A stretch of DNA of 64,000 bases from Tillus elongatus (Eukaryota > Arthropoda > Insecta > Coleoptera > Cleridae), in the NCBI GenBank assembly GCA_964006375.1, contig OZ023269.1, positions 9,479,926-9,543,925 on the forward strand. Reading direction: 5' to 3'. The notes under the pieces were generated by a model. It searched no databases. It saw only the letters and a list, made by a program, of their open reading frames with translations, and was not told the DNA's origin. The position numbers and the translations under genes were made by a program. Within the stretch, counting starts at the first letter, position 1; the number at the start of each line of letters is the position of its first letter. This document shows, one piece after another, positions 48,919 through 62,527 of the stretch.

Positions 48919-49897
48919 TTTTTTTTATATCAACAACACACCAGGAGGGCTTACAGCCTAAATACTATCGTACCGTGGGTGTCGACAAGGAGGAAAGAGG
49001 CAACTTGTTAATTCTGGACTTGAAGGTTTGGAGGTTCGGAGGAGAAGGAAAAACATGCGCCGGCAAGGAATTCCACAACTTGGAAGTCCTCGGGACAAAA
49101 GAGCGGGCATAAGAAGATGTTCTATGTCTGGTGACCTGGACAGTAAAAGGGTGCATTCGCTCTGTTCCCCTGGTAGATCTGTTGGGGGCAGCAGGTGGAG
49201 GAACTATGGAAGAAAGCTCCTCTGAGCACTGCCCGTGCAGATATCTATAAAAGAGAGAGAGGGAGGTCATCAACGGCACGTCGGTGGGCAAGGGATGGCA
49301 GCCTTTGGGTGGGGGTAGGGTCACCAATGAGACGTATAGCTCTCTTCTGAATGGAGTCCAGGATAGCGAGTGTAGAAGCGGCAGCAGCACCCCAGATGTA
49401 GGAGCAGTATTCGAGGTTTGGCCTTATTTGTGAAGTATATAAGGTATAGAGATTAGCTGGTGAAAAGTATTTGCGAGCCCGGAAGAGGAAACCTAATGTC
49501 TTAGCAGCCGCTTCTGCAATTGAGGTGGCATGCTGGTGCCAATTGAGATTTCGATCCACAGAAATGCCAACAAGTGAAAAGGACTCATTACTTTGAATAA
49601 CTTGGTTGTTCATTGTGATGGTTCTAGAGCTGTCGTCCGCGTAACTGTGAACTGGGTTGGATGTGCTAGAGAGGAGGTCATTGATGTGGAGAAGAAACAA
49701 AGTAGGGGCTAAAGCTGAACCTTGAGGGACTCCTGCATTAATTAGATATAGTTTAGAGGAATGGCCATCCACAACAACAGAAATGCTCCGCTTCGAGAAG
49801 AAGTTTGCTGTCCAGGTACAGAGTTTTGGTGGTAGGCCATAGGCTGTAAGTTTATTAAGCAGCGCTGCGTGCCAGACCTGGTCGAACGCTTGGGATA
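48919..49897 (-). mobile_element. CR1/L2-like LINE, copy d, main arm
   Basis: A minus-strand copy from the shared 3' tail (48919-48965) to the palm. It encodes DISQAFDQVWHAALLNKLTA, GVPQGSALAPTLFLLHINDL and YADDS, after which about 165 bases present in other copies are deleted (YADDSSRTITMNN). A frameshift near 49250 separates the thumb from the C-terminal part (48965-49390). At 49897 it meets an inverted piece of the same region. Confidence 0.9.
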
Positions 49898-50014
49898 TGT
49901 CCAAAGCCTTCGACCAGGTCTGGCATGCCGCGCTGCTTTATAAACTTCCGGCCTATGGCCTACCACCAAAACTCTGTACCTGGACAGCAAACTTCCTCTC
50001 CAACCGGAGCATTT
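49898..50014 (+). mobile_element. CR1/L2-like LINE, copy d, inverted arm
   Basis: Encodes SKAFDQVWHAALLYKLPAYG and LPPKLCTWTANFLSNRSI on the plus strand, the same region as the adjoining end of the minus arm. The two make a palindrome of about 115 bp per side. Confidence 0.9.
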
Positions 50015-50785
50015 TGAAGTTGGTGAAGATTAATTCTGCCATTGTTGAAAGTACTTGAGAGTCACGTATTCAACATGTCATATTTTGTTCCTTTGTCGTA
50101 ATTAGTCTCCGAAATATTTATAAAACAGATACCCCCTAACTCTTACGAGAATATATTGAAACAACCGGATAAACTAATAGTACCCCCAACATCGGATAGG
50201 CGACCTATAACCCCGTATAAGCCACTATGATCTATGTTTCTAAAATCGTTTGACTTTTTGTCACTTCCGATTTCACCTCCTTTCTCCGATTGTTTTAAGT
50301 GCCAGCCCTGCTTCTTTAGTTCCTGTCTACATTCAAACTGATCTTCACCCAGGTAAATTTCAATTTTGGTTCTTATTCTAGTTTTAGCCAACTATTTTCA
50401 TATCTACATAAAAGTGTAACTTCCCCAAAAATGCGGATTTTTTGAGAACGCTACATAACCTGTGAAAATTCGTTGATTAATATTTGAAGGAAAGCAGAAT
50501 CGATAACAAAGTAATTAGTTTGTATGCGCCATAAAATTAACAAATGATCATAATTACAATTAGCAATACTGAAATAAACTTTACTACTTATCAACTATTA
50601 ATTATTCAGTCATGCAAAAGTTACTAATGAAAATAAATTAATTTCATGGATCTAATTAAAATTCACCTTTTTTGTTAACCATTTCTATAATAATTTTTAT
50701 ATAATCGATTATAATTGATTATGATTTGAAAACACTTTCATCTCAATCTAGACTGTCGTTAAAAAGTCTTGGCATAGAGAGTAGC
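50015..50785. other. Unassigned AT-rich DNA
   Basis: One minus-strand open frame of 82 codons (50143-50391) includes KIEIYLGEDQFECRQ, which resembles a LINE reverse transcriptase segment (EYLGEDQFGFR-like). The match is too short to be sure. Confidence 0.3.
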
Positions 50786-51240
50786 AGTGGATTTTAGATT
50801 GCTTATTGAGTCATATAGACCTTTTGCCTCACAGCGCTACGACCCCAATAAAGTTGGTATTTACAATACCAGAAATACTCATCCATGGGCGTATCAGAAT
50901 CATCATGCCGTTAGACAACACCAACACCTGATAGTCCCCTATGTGTTTCCATCTAGATTGGCTAGCAAGATTTAGTTGGATTATTGGTTAATGTTTTATC
51001 TATTTTACTGGGAATGTCAACATACTTTTCAGGTATTTCCAACACGATGCAGCTCCACCATATTAGTCTCGCCAGGTTGTATCATTCTTGAATTACAGCC
51101 ATCCTAACAGGTGGATAGGACGTGGTGATCCGCACAACTAGCTCCCGAAATCGCCCGGCTTTAACCCTGTTAATTGCACGGCCATTTGAAGGCAAAGGTG
51201 TACATCTCTGAAATAAATCCAAGATCTTCTTCGTAGAAAA
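50786..51240 (+). pseudogene. DD41D transposase fragment
   Basis: The translation near 51035-51200 reads FQHDAAPPY, stop, SRQVVSFL, HPNRWIGRGDPHN, stop, LPKSPGFNPVN. Aligned on the related proteins, the last residue is the third catalytic position (Asn for Asp), 41 residues after the second Asp. An upstream open piece (50787-50975, NTRNTHPWAYQNHHAVRQHQ) may be the preceding region. Ends at a SINE. Confidence 0.65.
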
Positions 51241-51452
51241 CTTTTTTTTACCCTCAGGGCTCGTCCGCGGCTTTGCCGCCCCGATAGCACTGCACCCGTT
51301 GGCTTATTGTTCATTACCCTCCACCTTAAGCTCGATCTCAACGACAGAAGTGATTTGAAAAATCATCCGCTGCCGGTGAGTCTCGAACCGTCGTTCCCCG
51401 AGTCCGAATTGGGAAGTTTTACTCGATTTTCCAACACGGCCACGGCGGCGCG
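51241..51452 (-). mobile_element. SINE-2, tRNA-Ser-like SINE, second copy
   Basis: Reverse complement of the 27.5-kb copy over its full 212 bases, with about 20 differences. The head GCGCCGCCGTGGCCGTGTTGG is at the right end and the LINE-like tail (complement of CCTCAGGGCTCGTCCGCGG) with an A run at the left. Confidence 0.88.
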
Positions 51453-52713
51453 GAGATTACCTTATTGCTGTGAGTAAATAAAAAATCATGTGTCATTAGA
51501 AATGATGTCACACAACGCACAAGAGAGCAAGAAAATGTATTGATCCCAATGGAAGTTGCTTTGAACAAAATTGACTGTTATTTTTTTGTTTTTGTTTGGT
51601 AGCATTTGAATGGACATCACTAAGGTTAGGAAATTTCTTTCTTCGCCGTTTCACAGTTATATGGGAAGTATAGTTTTATCGACTGTATTAGTTTGAATTA
51701 AGCAATTCTTATACTTGAAACGACCCAGACTGAGAACTTTGATGTCTTAACTATCAATTTGCAGTTTTATAATTGGAAATAACGTATTTTATTACGAAAT
51801 ATCGAAAATTGTAATTAATAACGCACGACTGGACGACGTACGTCGATGATTGGTTACTGGTTAACATTTCAACATAAATGTCATTGAAATTCCAAAAATT
51901 GCATGGCTTTGCCAAGCGTCTTTGTCAGCATATAAGTGAAAGCAAAAAAAACCTGAAAAAAGATGACTACCTATTCAACAGAATCATGAATAATGTAATG
52001 AATAAAATACTCTACCAACAAACGATTATCTTATGATATATTATTTAAAATTTCAACATCCATAAAATATTATATAACATAGGTTCTCTTCCATACGAAC
52101 TTCTCAGGTGAAACATAATTATTGAACTGTTTTTTGATATTATGCTCAAATATTGATGTTTCCGTCTTTGAAGTGGCAACTACAAATTTTAAATAAGCTT
52201 CCATAAAGCTGCCTTCAAGTCTGGTTACCATATTTATTGCTGCATCTTAACTTCCCTTTGAAAATAATAATTTCACTTTCTGTTGTCACATTATCACTTC
52301 TGCATAAAATCCATAAGCCTGCAAGCGATCTCCTGTATCGTGAAAAACTAAAGTTCCTAATAAAAAAACCTCATTTTATATTTTCCTCAAGTCATTTGGC
52401 AACGCTTCAAATCTTACCGCTTTCGAAGCAACGACCTTCAAGACACTGAATGTCAAATCGACAATGGATAAATGCGCTAGCACAAATATACGAGTTAAGC
52501 TAAGACCTACGCATTTTCTTAAATGCAGGATTCGATTATTTCTTCAGTTTCTTCTGAGAAAGCTGGTTCATGGTAATATTTTTAAACTATGTACTTTTTG
52601 CTCAGAATCACCAAATGTGGGATCCGTAGAAATTTGTCAGTATTTTGCAAGCTTTTATTTAACTTCACCTGTTAGTATGTTTTTTCGTTTGTTAGTATGT
52701 TTAGGTCAAATCT
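51453..52713. other. AT-rich DNA, nothing recognised
   Basis: No repeat family or conserved exon was recognised. The open frame that begins at 52464 owes its length to fusion with the LINE copy downstream; its first 83 residues match nothing I know. Confidence 0.35.
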
Positions 52714-53788
52714 GTACCTGGAAAGCAAATTTCCTCTCCAACCGGAGCATTTATGTTGTCGTGGATGGCCATTCCTCTAAACTGTATCGAATTAATGCAG
52801 GAGTTCCTCAAGGTTCAGCTTTAGCCCCTAGTCTTCTCCACATCAATGACCTTCTCTCTAACACATCCAACCCAGTTCACAGTTACGCGGACGACAGCAC
52901 CCTCCACTCAAATATACAATATTCTAAGCATGTCTCTTTAGCCCAATTAGATGATGATCGCAAACTCATGGAGGGTTCTGTCTCCGTGGATCTCCAAAAA
53001 ATATTAGACTGGGGAAATAGAAATCTTGTACAATTCAACCCCACCAAATCACAGTCTTGCGCTCTTTCTCATAAGAGATACACCAGCCCTAGACCTATCA
53101 CAATGAACAACCAAGTTATTCAAAGTAATGAGTCCTTTTTACTTGTTGGCATTTCTGTGGATCGAAATCTAAATTGGCACCAACATGTCACATCAATTGC
53201 AGAAGCGGCTGCTAAGAAATTAGTTTTCCTCTTCCGGGCTCGCAAATACTTTTCACCAGCTAATCTCTATACCTTATATACTTCACAAATAAGGCCAAAC
53301 CTCGAATACTGCTCCCACATCTGGGGTGCCGTTGCCGCTTCTACACTCGCTATCCTGGACTCCATTCAGAAGAGAGCTATACGTCTCATTGGTGACCCTA
53401 CCCTCACCCAAAGGCTGCCATCCCTTGCCCACCGACGTGCCGTTGGTGACCTCTCTCTCCTTTATAGATATCTGCACGGGCAGTGCTCAGAGGAGCTTTC
53501 TTCCATAGTTCCTCCACCTGCTGCCCTCAACAGATCTACCAGGGGAACAGAGCGAATGCAGCCTTTTACTGTCCAGGTCACCAGACATAGAACATCTTGT
53601 TATGCCCGCTCTTTTGTCCCGAGGACTTCCAATTTGTGGAATTCCTTACCGGCACATGTTTTTCCTTCTCCTCCGAACCTCCAAACCTTCAAGTCCAGAA
53701 TTAACAAGTTGCCTCTTTTCTTCTTGTGGACACCCACGGTACGATAGTATTTAGGCTGTAAACCCTCGTGGTGTGTTGTCGAAATAAA
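52714..53788 (+). mobile_element. CR1/L2-like LINE, copy e, 5'-truncated
   Basis: Begins at LCTWTANF (TCTGTACCTGG), followed by a continuous frame to the stop at 53747. It includes GVPQGSALAPSLLHINDLLS (two residues shorter than others), HSYADDSTLHSN with the catalytic pair intact, SLVGISVDRNLNWHQHVTS-type thumb sequence and a C-terminus ending TPTVR. It has no frameshift, making it the best-preserved 3' part of the family, but the 5' half is absent. Confidence 0.93.
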
Positions 53789-53798
53789 TTTAAAAAAA

Positions 53799-54180
53799 TT
53801 AAAAAATCGTAAACGGATTTTTACGCTTAACGGAATCTAAGAATGCTTTTACAGATGCCTGTATGTCTTCTTTCCTCCGAGGAATCCCATTTTCTGGCTC
53901 AAGTATCCAATTGACTAATTTTAGATCTTCATTTTCTGTGAGGTGATTACACGATCCTTTAAAAAAAATTAAAATTTTGCACAATCTAAATTCAAGAGTG
54001 GCACGTGGAATTCTGTGTTTTGCAGCAACTATCTTTTTTGGTGCACTTTTAATTTCACCTGCTGAAGTGCTTCTTGTATTTATGGTGATGATTTTTAATT
54101 TTTGGCATTTGTAATACAAGAAAATAAAAAAAACCTATACCAAGACAAATTGAAGCTCACCTTTATGCTCAGTTCTTTCT
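53799..54180 (-). pseudogene. Tigger/pogo-like transposase N-terminal fragment
   Basis: One open frame (54119-53799) has a Pipsqueak-type helix-turn-helix (VAAKHRIPRATLEFRL) and the start of a CENP-B type DNA-binding domain (LTENEDLKLVNWILE, PRRKEDIQASVKAFLD, RKNPFT). Domain order is that of Tigger/pogo transposases. The catalytic part is absent; the LINE copy ends beside it. Confidence 0.75.
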
Positions 54181-54510
54181 ACTTTGACCTTATAACGTGC
54201 TGAGAACGTCTAGAGTCCGCTGATTTTAGCAAAATTTAGTTATTTGCCCCCGTGCCATTATATAGGAATCAGACAAAATTTGACCCAATAGTTTGCACCT
54301 AGCGGGTTACATTATATTAAGTGTCATTACATCCAAAATCACATGGATTCACGCAAATGTTCCTAAAGTTTCATATTACAATACATGCTAAAACGATAGA
54401 CTGTCATTTGGGAAACATACTCACCGTATTTGTTGGCTCTTGTCTTACAAATTTCATTAAATTTAGCCACTTTCTACATACTGGCACCGATAGTTGGACC
54501 ATACTGCAAT
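54181..54510. other. Unassigned DNA
   Basis: No family or gene was recognised. Confidence 0.3.
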
Positions 54511-54599
54511 GTTAATGTATGCACAGTAGCTTTATAGCCTGTCCAGTCTTGCCAAATTAAGTAAACCTACTTCAATTTCGTTGAAATTTGCGCAGTTGT

Positions 54600-55170
54600 T
54601 AGTAAATTGGCATAAACTAAGGACTACATGTGTCCCCAAAAATAGAAATCCATTGGGTTGTAATCCGGACTTGTTGGTGGCCATGGAAAGTCACTTCCTT
54701 TGCCAGTTCATCGTTGAGGAAATGTCTCATCGAGATTATTTCTAACCACTACTGGGTAGTGAGGTGGTGATCTGTCTTGCATAAGCCACATTGTTCTTAG
54801 ATCTAATGAGAGATCATCCAAAATGTCAGCAAGAGTATTTTGTAAAAAAATAAAATAAATATGATTCTCCATTTAAGTTTGCCACACCAAATATTACATT
54901 TGAATTCATGCTCAAAATGTCTTTCTTAATAGCATGTGGATTTTCTACTTCCCAGTAATTACTGTTTCTTCATTTGAAAACTTCTCGCCTGGTAAAAGTT
55001 GCTTCATCAGTGATCAAAATATTCCTAAGAAAATTGTTGTCAGTGTTAAAAGTAAGTTGACAAAACTGTAACCGTCGTGGAGTGAAGTGATGAGGATAGA
55101 AGTTTTTTTTTCTTAGAACTTTAATAATACATGACTGATATTCTTGTTGCTGCTGACACACGACGTAAAC
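54600..55170 (-). pseudogene. DD41D transposase, degenerate
   Basis: Recognisable minus-strand pieces are PHHFTPRRLQFCQLTFN, ILITDEATFTRR (first Asp), YWEVENPHAIKKD, VANLNGESYL, MWLMQDRSPPHY (second Asp), TFPQR, stop, TGKGSDFPWPPTSPDYNPM followed by DFYFWG (third Asp). Counting through the stop, 41 residues separate the second and third Asp. At least four stops or frameshifts. Confidence 0.82.
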
Positions 55171-55222
55171 TTATTTCATTATTTTCTTCTACTCGAACCA
55201 AAATTTCATCTTCTTTATTATG

Positions 55223-55435
55223 CATACAGACTTGGAGAATACTTCTCTGGCTTCACTGTTGGTTTTTGTAGGTGAAGGACGTAGCCAGCGCGTGAGCTAA
55301 CTGGAGCAAGTGGCCCTTCGAATTCTGGAACGTCCTTCACCTACAAAAACCAACATTGAAGCCAGAGAAGTATTCTCCAAGTCTGTATGCAGTATGGACA
55401 AGTTTCACTAAGTAAGGGCAACAACAATCAATGAA
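55223..55435. mobile_element. 213-bp hairpin insertion with 12-bp target duplication
   Basis: TTCTTTATTATG occurs at 55211-55222 and 55436-55447. The insert contains 60-bp arms (about 55222-55282 and 55330-55390) that are inverted repeats with one mismatch seen, around a 47-base loop, followed by about 45 bases of unique sequence. No coding capacity. Confidence 0.88.
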
Positions 55436-55640
55436 TTCTTTATTATGTGTTATTTGTTTCGAACGAAACAAAAATAATGTCCTCACAAAAAATTACATTA
55501 ACCAACAATTATTTGACAGCCCAAAGCATGTTAATGTATGCACAGTAGCTTTCTAGTCAGTCCAATTTTGCCAAATTAAGTAAACCTACTTCAATTTCGT
55601 TAAAATTTGCGCAGTTGTTAGTAAATTGGCAAATACGCGT

Positions 55641-56119
55641 CTGGTTGCCAATAATTGGTGCACTGCCAACAATTGGGGGTTTTACCCTCGATGATATCCA
55701 CACCAATGTCAATAATCAGTAGGTAGGTAACGTACCAAACAGTGCCCAACTAACAAGTTAGCTTTTAAATGTTATTATAAGGCCATACAACATTTGGTAA
55801 TTTATTAATGCAGTACAATGACCCTAGATTTACGTTTCTAAAGGAAACGGGCAGCTTTCTGTACGAGAGGCTACCTAGCTACGCCACTGCTTATCATTAT
55901 ATGTACAAATTTGTGCAAATTAATGCGAACACACGCTGATTTACGTTAAATATCGTTTATTGAGCATATTAATCTAATTTTAGTTTTTTTCCTAAACGTG
56001 AGAATGTTTGGGGTTGACATCATTGGGTAAGTTGTTCTTTCCAAACAAATTACCCAATGATACTTTTAGTACTTAGCTTTTGATAAAGATTCAGTTCTGT
56101 GGACTGGGGAGCCATAATT
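55641..56119. other. Unassigned DNA
   Basis: No family was recognised. A short imperfect mirrored phrase (GCCAATAATTGGTGCACTGCCAACAATTGG) lies near 55647. Confidence 0.3.
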
Positions 56120-56258
56120 CACTAAGTGAAGATTGTAACCTGTGATGAGCACTGACAGTACACTTGGAGAACCCAAATCACTACAACACATTTTTTTAAA
56201 GGTCCGACGATCGTTTCACTAGCAATGTTAAGCGTTATCAGAGGATGAAAAATTCTAG
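56120..56258. mobile_element. Foldback element copy (same family as 9559)
   Basis: CACTAAGTGAAGATTGTAACC, then CTGTGATGAGCACTGACAGT and the ACGATCGTTTCACTA and TATCAGAGGATGAAAAATTC blocks match 9559-9700. The second arm of the 9559 copy is missing. Confidence 0.8.
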
Positions 56259-56264
56259 AATCGT

Positions 56265-57607
56265 TTATTGAAAGTAAAAATACAAACAGTACCAGTTTAT
56301 AAGCCTTTTAGTATTATTCAATAGGGTATATGTCCCCCTTTGACTTATCAACTCGTTTTGGCATAGAATTAATTCATTTTTTGCAATTCTCCTTGATTTT
56401 GTCATATGGAAACCACACCCGAACGACAGGCTCAATGATCTTACTCTTTGTTGTACCATCCATTTTTAGCAATCTGACATATAGACTACCAGATTTTCCT
56501 ACTGTTTTGACCCAACCTATTTAGTTGTCCAGTCTTTGTTTGTATATTTTAAATGCCATGGCGGACACCTTGGCGAGAAGCGAGTATCCCTAGCAACGTC
56601 CCATTAGAATAAGTTTTCATGACACTGTATTAGGTAAAGTCATGTCCCTAAGTATATCTCGAAAAATTTTTCCTGATTCGGATTATAATTGTAGCCAAAC
56701 CGATTAGGACCCTCATTTTTTTTTAGAATTTTGCCGGTTTAATATAGATTTCTGTGGCCAATGAACGTAAAGTTCCAAGCCAACCTAACAAACACACACA
56801 CATATATATATAGACTACAAGTTCTCAATCGGATTAATGTCCGGTGAGTTTCCAGGCCAGTCTAGAAAGGTAATCTTTTTGTCCTTAAAATATTTCACAA
56901 TCGTCTTGCAAACATGAGACGGTGCTGAATCTTGCTGGAAGATTAGTTCTCCAACTGCTCTTTATATTTTTGACTGTGAATAGTGCCTTCGATAGGTATA
57001 TATTTCCTCGCATCCATATGTGAAAAACAACCCCAAAACATCTTTTTGGCAGGATGTTTCACTGTCTGGCCAAGGTGAGCTGCAGTTAACTTTTCGTCCA
57101 CACCTTTTCACGCGAATTTAGATCGGTACTCCTGCACCAAAAACTGTGCCTCATCTAAGACCAAGACATTTCTTCAGTGTTCTTTTCTCCAGTGAGCATA
57201 TTTTTTGTACAAATCAGTTTTTTTATCATAGCCTCCGTCAAAAGCTGTTTCTTTGGAGGTCTCACCTCGTTTCTTCCTTCTTCCAAAAGGCATCTTCAAA
57301 TTGTAGAGTTGGGAATTTTAACTCCAGCCTTTTCTAAGTCTTGCTGTAGGTCATAGCTCGCCTTTCTGGGTTTCAGCCTGCTATTTTCCAAAAGAAACTA
57401 CTCATCTCGGGAGGATGTCTTCCTTTTTCTCCCACATTTCCCCTTTCGCTCAACTTCAGCTGACCCAGTCTCCCTTTTTTGTTTAATTATCTTATTTACA
57501 ACTCCCAAGCTCACGGAACACTCATTAGCAATGACTCTTTGCGTCATGGATATGTGCTCACTAAGTGAAATTATCCTTTCTCTCTTCCTTGGAGTAATGT
57601 CCTTCAT
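56265..57607 (-). pseudogene. Tc1-like transposase, broken
   Basis: Starts MKDITPRKRERIISLSEH (57607), with a helix-turn-helix (MTQRVIANECSVSLGVVNKI) and a GRKRKTSSRDE basic link. Later pieces are VLVLDEAQFLVQEY (first Asp), KMFWGCFSHM and FLDWPGNSPDINPIENL (Glu of DD34E, about 56825-56875). The 318-bp insertion follows. The C-terminus resumes as KIIEPVVRVWF, DKIKENCKK and INSMPKRVDK. Several stops and frameshifts make it inactive. Confidence 0.83.
56490..56807 (+). mobile_element. 318-bp insertion with CA/TA tail, 11-bp target duplication
   Basis: ATATAGACTAC lies at 56479-56489 and 56808-56818. The insert ends CAAACACACACACATATAT. No open frame, and no tRNA-like boxes were identified. Short retroposon of unknown class. 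Confidence 0.75.
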
Positions 57608-57620
57608 GCCACAAACACGA

Positions 57621-58268
<648 letters not shown>

Positions 58269-58347
58269 TAAAAACAATACAATTCAAAACGCTCAACCTG
58301 AAAAGTTTACATATCATTTTGTCAGACTGGACCATAAATGACAAAAC

Positions 58348-58550
58348 CTAAGTGAAGATTGGAACCTGTGATGAGCCCTAATAAGTACACTTGGAGAACC
58401 CAACAACACATTTTTTTTAAACCTGACATCTCGGTCATCAGAGGATGAAAATTTTTCATCCTCTGATGACGCTAACTTGGTTAGTGAAACGATCGTCAGG
58501 GTTTTTAAAAATGTGTTATGGTGATTTGGGTTGTATGAGTATACTGACAC
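58348..58550. mobile_element. Foldback element copy with extended palindrome (Medea intron)
   Basis: Same family as 9559-9736 (AAGTGAAGATTGGAACCTGTGATGAG...CACTTGGAGAACCCA). At its centre is a near-perfect 37-bp palindrome (CATCAGAGGATGAAAAT and its mirror, about 58434-58470). Confidence 0.8.
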
Positions 58551-58899
58551 AGCTGTTACGGCTTCTAAATTTTGACCAAAACATGTAGTTCGCAAGCCCG
58601 AAAGTATCAATTTTGAGTAAAATCTAAGCATTTGGCTGCTATCTTAAATTTTGATTACCTACAGGTCCCAAAAGTAATGGTACAAAGAAACCAGTAGATT
58701 CTTGGCATCAGAACATTACGACTTTGGCAAACTTACCTCAGTACAAAATTCAAAATTCAAAGAGATCCAGGGTGTAAGTGAGAAATTGAATAACAATTTC
58801 AAATTGTCTCTATAACAAACTGAAAATAAGCCAGTTATAAAATCCTGTGTTTTAACTGTTTTCGCAACGAGATGGTGGCACATATTTCGTGTCTTTTTT
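58551..58899 (+). other. Medea intron, nothing recognised
   Basis: No repeat or exon was recognised. Confidence 0.4.
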
Positions 58900-59778
58900 T
58901 TTCCTCAGGACTAGTCCGCGGCTTTTGTCGCCCCGATAGCACTGTAACCTTTGGTTTATTGTGCATGCCCATAGTCTTACTCCACCCATTCCAAAATTAC
59001 TGTGCCTTGAACTAGTCTGCACAGCGATTGGTAGGGTGAAGTTTTATATTGCTCTGTCTCCGGTCTAGACTGACCGTAGATCAGTGGTTTTTTGCGGTCC
59101 AGAGCTTTACACTCGCACAAAACGTGCTGGGCTGATTCCTACCCCTCGCCGCACAGTCTGCATGCGAGGTCCCCCTCGAACCACCCCATTTTATGCAGGT
59201 GTTTCTTGACGGCCATGTGTCCCGTCACGAGACCTGTTATGTTTCTGAGCTGTCCTCTGCTAAGATTTAGCAGCTCCACAGCTCTCTTTGAACTGGGTTC
59301 GTCAATTATTGACTTCCCATGTCTGAGCCCTGGACAGTCTGCCCAGTACACCTTGTGTTGGTTTCTGACCCAGAACTTAATGGGTCCCCTGGCAGTGCTC
59401 TTTGTCACGCCCAGAGCCGGTTCTGGTCCTACAAATGACCCGACACCCAGATGAGGGTGACCTCATTCTGCCCAGCCAGGTCGCTCGTCTCGTCTCGGCA
59501 CTCACTTACCAGCCAGGAATGTACTCGTTGGCTACTTAGAGCCTTAAGGGCTGCCTGGCTGGCTGTGGCTTTGAAGATCCGCTTGTTGGTGTAGCCCCTC
59601 CTCTTGTTCTCCCGCTCACAGTGCAGGATGGCGTACATTTCGGCCTGAAAGGCCGTTGCATGGGCTCTGAGGGAAATACTATGACTTACCCTCGGTCCTT
59701 CCGAATAAACACCTGCTCACGCTTCCCGCCGGATCCGTCCGTGATCCAGACGAGCGCGTCCCGTGGTATGCCCTGCCC
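58900..59778 (-). mobile_element. RNase H LINE (family 6), first copy, 3' part
   Basis: A minus-strand element inside the Medea intron. The translation has RNase H pieces ([45 protein letters not shown]) and, after a deletion, the C-terminal zinc region (SSKRAVELLNLSRGQL, GHMAVKKHLHKMGWFEGDL, CRLCGEG). The 3' untranslated region ends TAGTCCTGAGG and an A run. The 5' side is cut by a (TA)n tract. The second copy is at 62.5 kb. Confidence 0.85.
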
Positions 59779-60380
<602 letters not shown>

Positions 60381-60712
60381 TTCAGAAATGATAACTCAAA
60401 AAGTAATTAACTGTTTTTGATGAAACGGGCAGCTACCTTTATTTTAATAATTAGTAGCTTAGATGAGTTCGTTAATCAGGAAAATTGGACAAGGTATTCC
60501 AGGAAAAATTTTGAGTATTCTTTCGAAAATAAATTTTTAGCTACGAAAATTACAAAGCTATTTTGATGAAGTTTTGGTGGATCTGTTGCCTTGGGATAAC
60601 CTTACTACATATCAAAATTCAACTTTCTAGGCTCATAGAAAATTGAGTCATTCAAATTTGAAGCATTTAATGAAACTTTACTACCATAACGCACTTTCTG
60701 CCTCCCGAACTT
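60381..60712 (+). repeat. Family A repeat, well-bounded copy
   Basis: Matches 35740-36040 over its length: GATAACTCAAAAAGTA, GAGTTCGTTAATCAGGAAAA, TGTTGCCTTGGGATAACCTT, TTCAACTTTCTAGG, CTACCATAACGCACTTTCTG. It gives the clearest picture of a unit without a microsatellite. Confidence 0.85.
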
Positions 60713-60898
60713 TTTATATCTAAACAATTATAAACCTGGGGTCGTGGTGGAGGGACTGAAATAGCCCACTCACTATGTAACCTAACCTCACCTAGGGCGT
60801 GTAATGTAGATAGGTTGAGAAGGCAAGGAATGGGCTGTATAAGTAACTCAGAAACTCTTTACTTGATTTTTTAAAATTAATTGTGTGTTAAATTTTAG

Positions 60899-62527
<1,629 letters not shown>

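Larger units (their letters stand above)
54511..55640 (-). mobile_element. DD41D-type transposon remnant with nested hairpin insertion
   Basis: Bounded by direct repeats of about 105 bp (54512-54612 and 55527-55632; TTAATGTATGCACAGTAGCTT...GCGCAGTTGTTAGTAAATTGG). It contains a degenerate minus-strand transposase and, at 55223-55435, a hairpin insertion. Bases 55078-55220 and 55465-55530 match the fragment at 48.05-48.78 kb. Confidence 0.7.
56260..57620 (-). mobile_element. Tc1-like transposon (DD34E) with 318-bp insertion
   Basis: A minus-strand element bearing a Tc1-type transposase, interrupted near its C-terminus. Terminal repeats were not clearly found, so the boundaries are those of the coding remnant. 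Confidence 0.75.

Noticed and set aside
52464..53747. A 427-codon host gene
   Set aside because: All but the first ~83 residues are the 3' part of the CR1/L2-like LINE; the upstream residues are a chance open frame.
57398..57607. Host DNA-binding protein with helix-turn-helix
   Set aside because: It is the N-terminus of a Tc1-like transposase; catalytic pieces follow downstream on the same strand.
58434..58500. CTGATGA, a 6-bp stem and GAAAC, resembling a hammerhead ribozyme, in the foldback element
   Set aside because: The base before the would-be cleavage helix is not of the UH type, there is an extra base before the stem, and other copies read CTGATAA or lack GAAA. It is explained by the element's palindrome.
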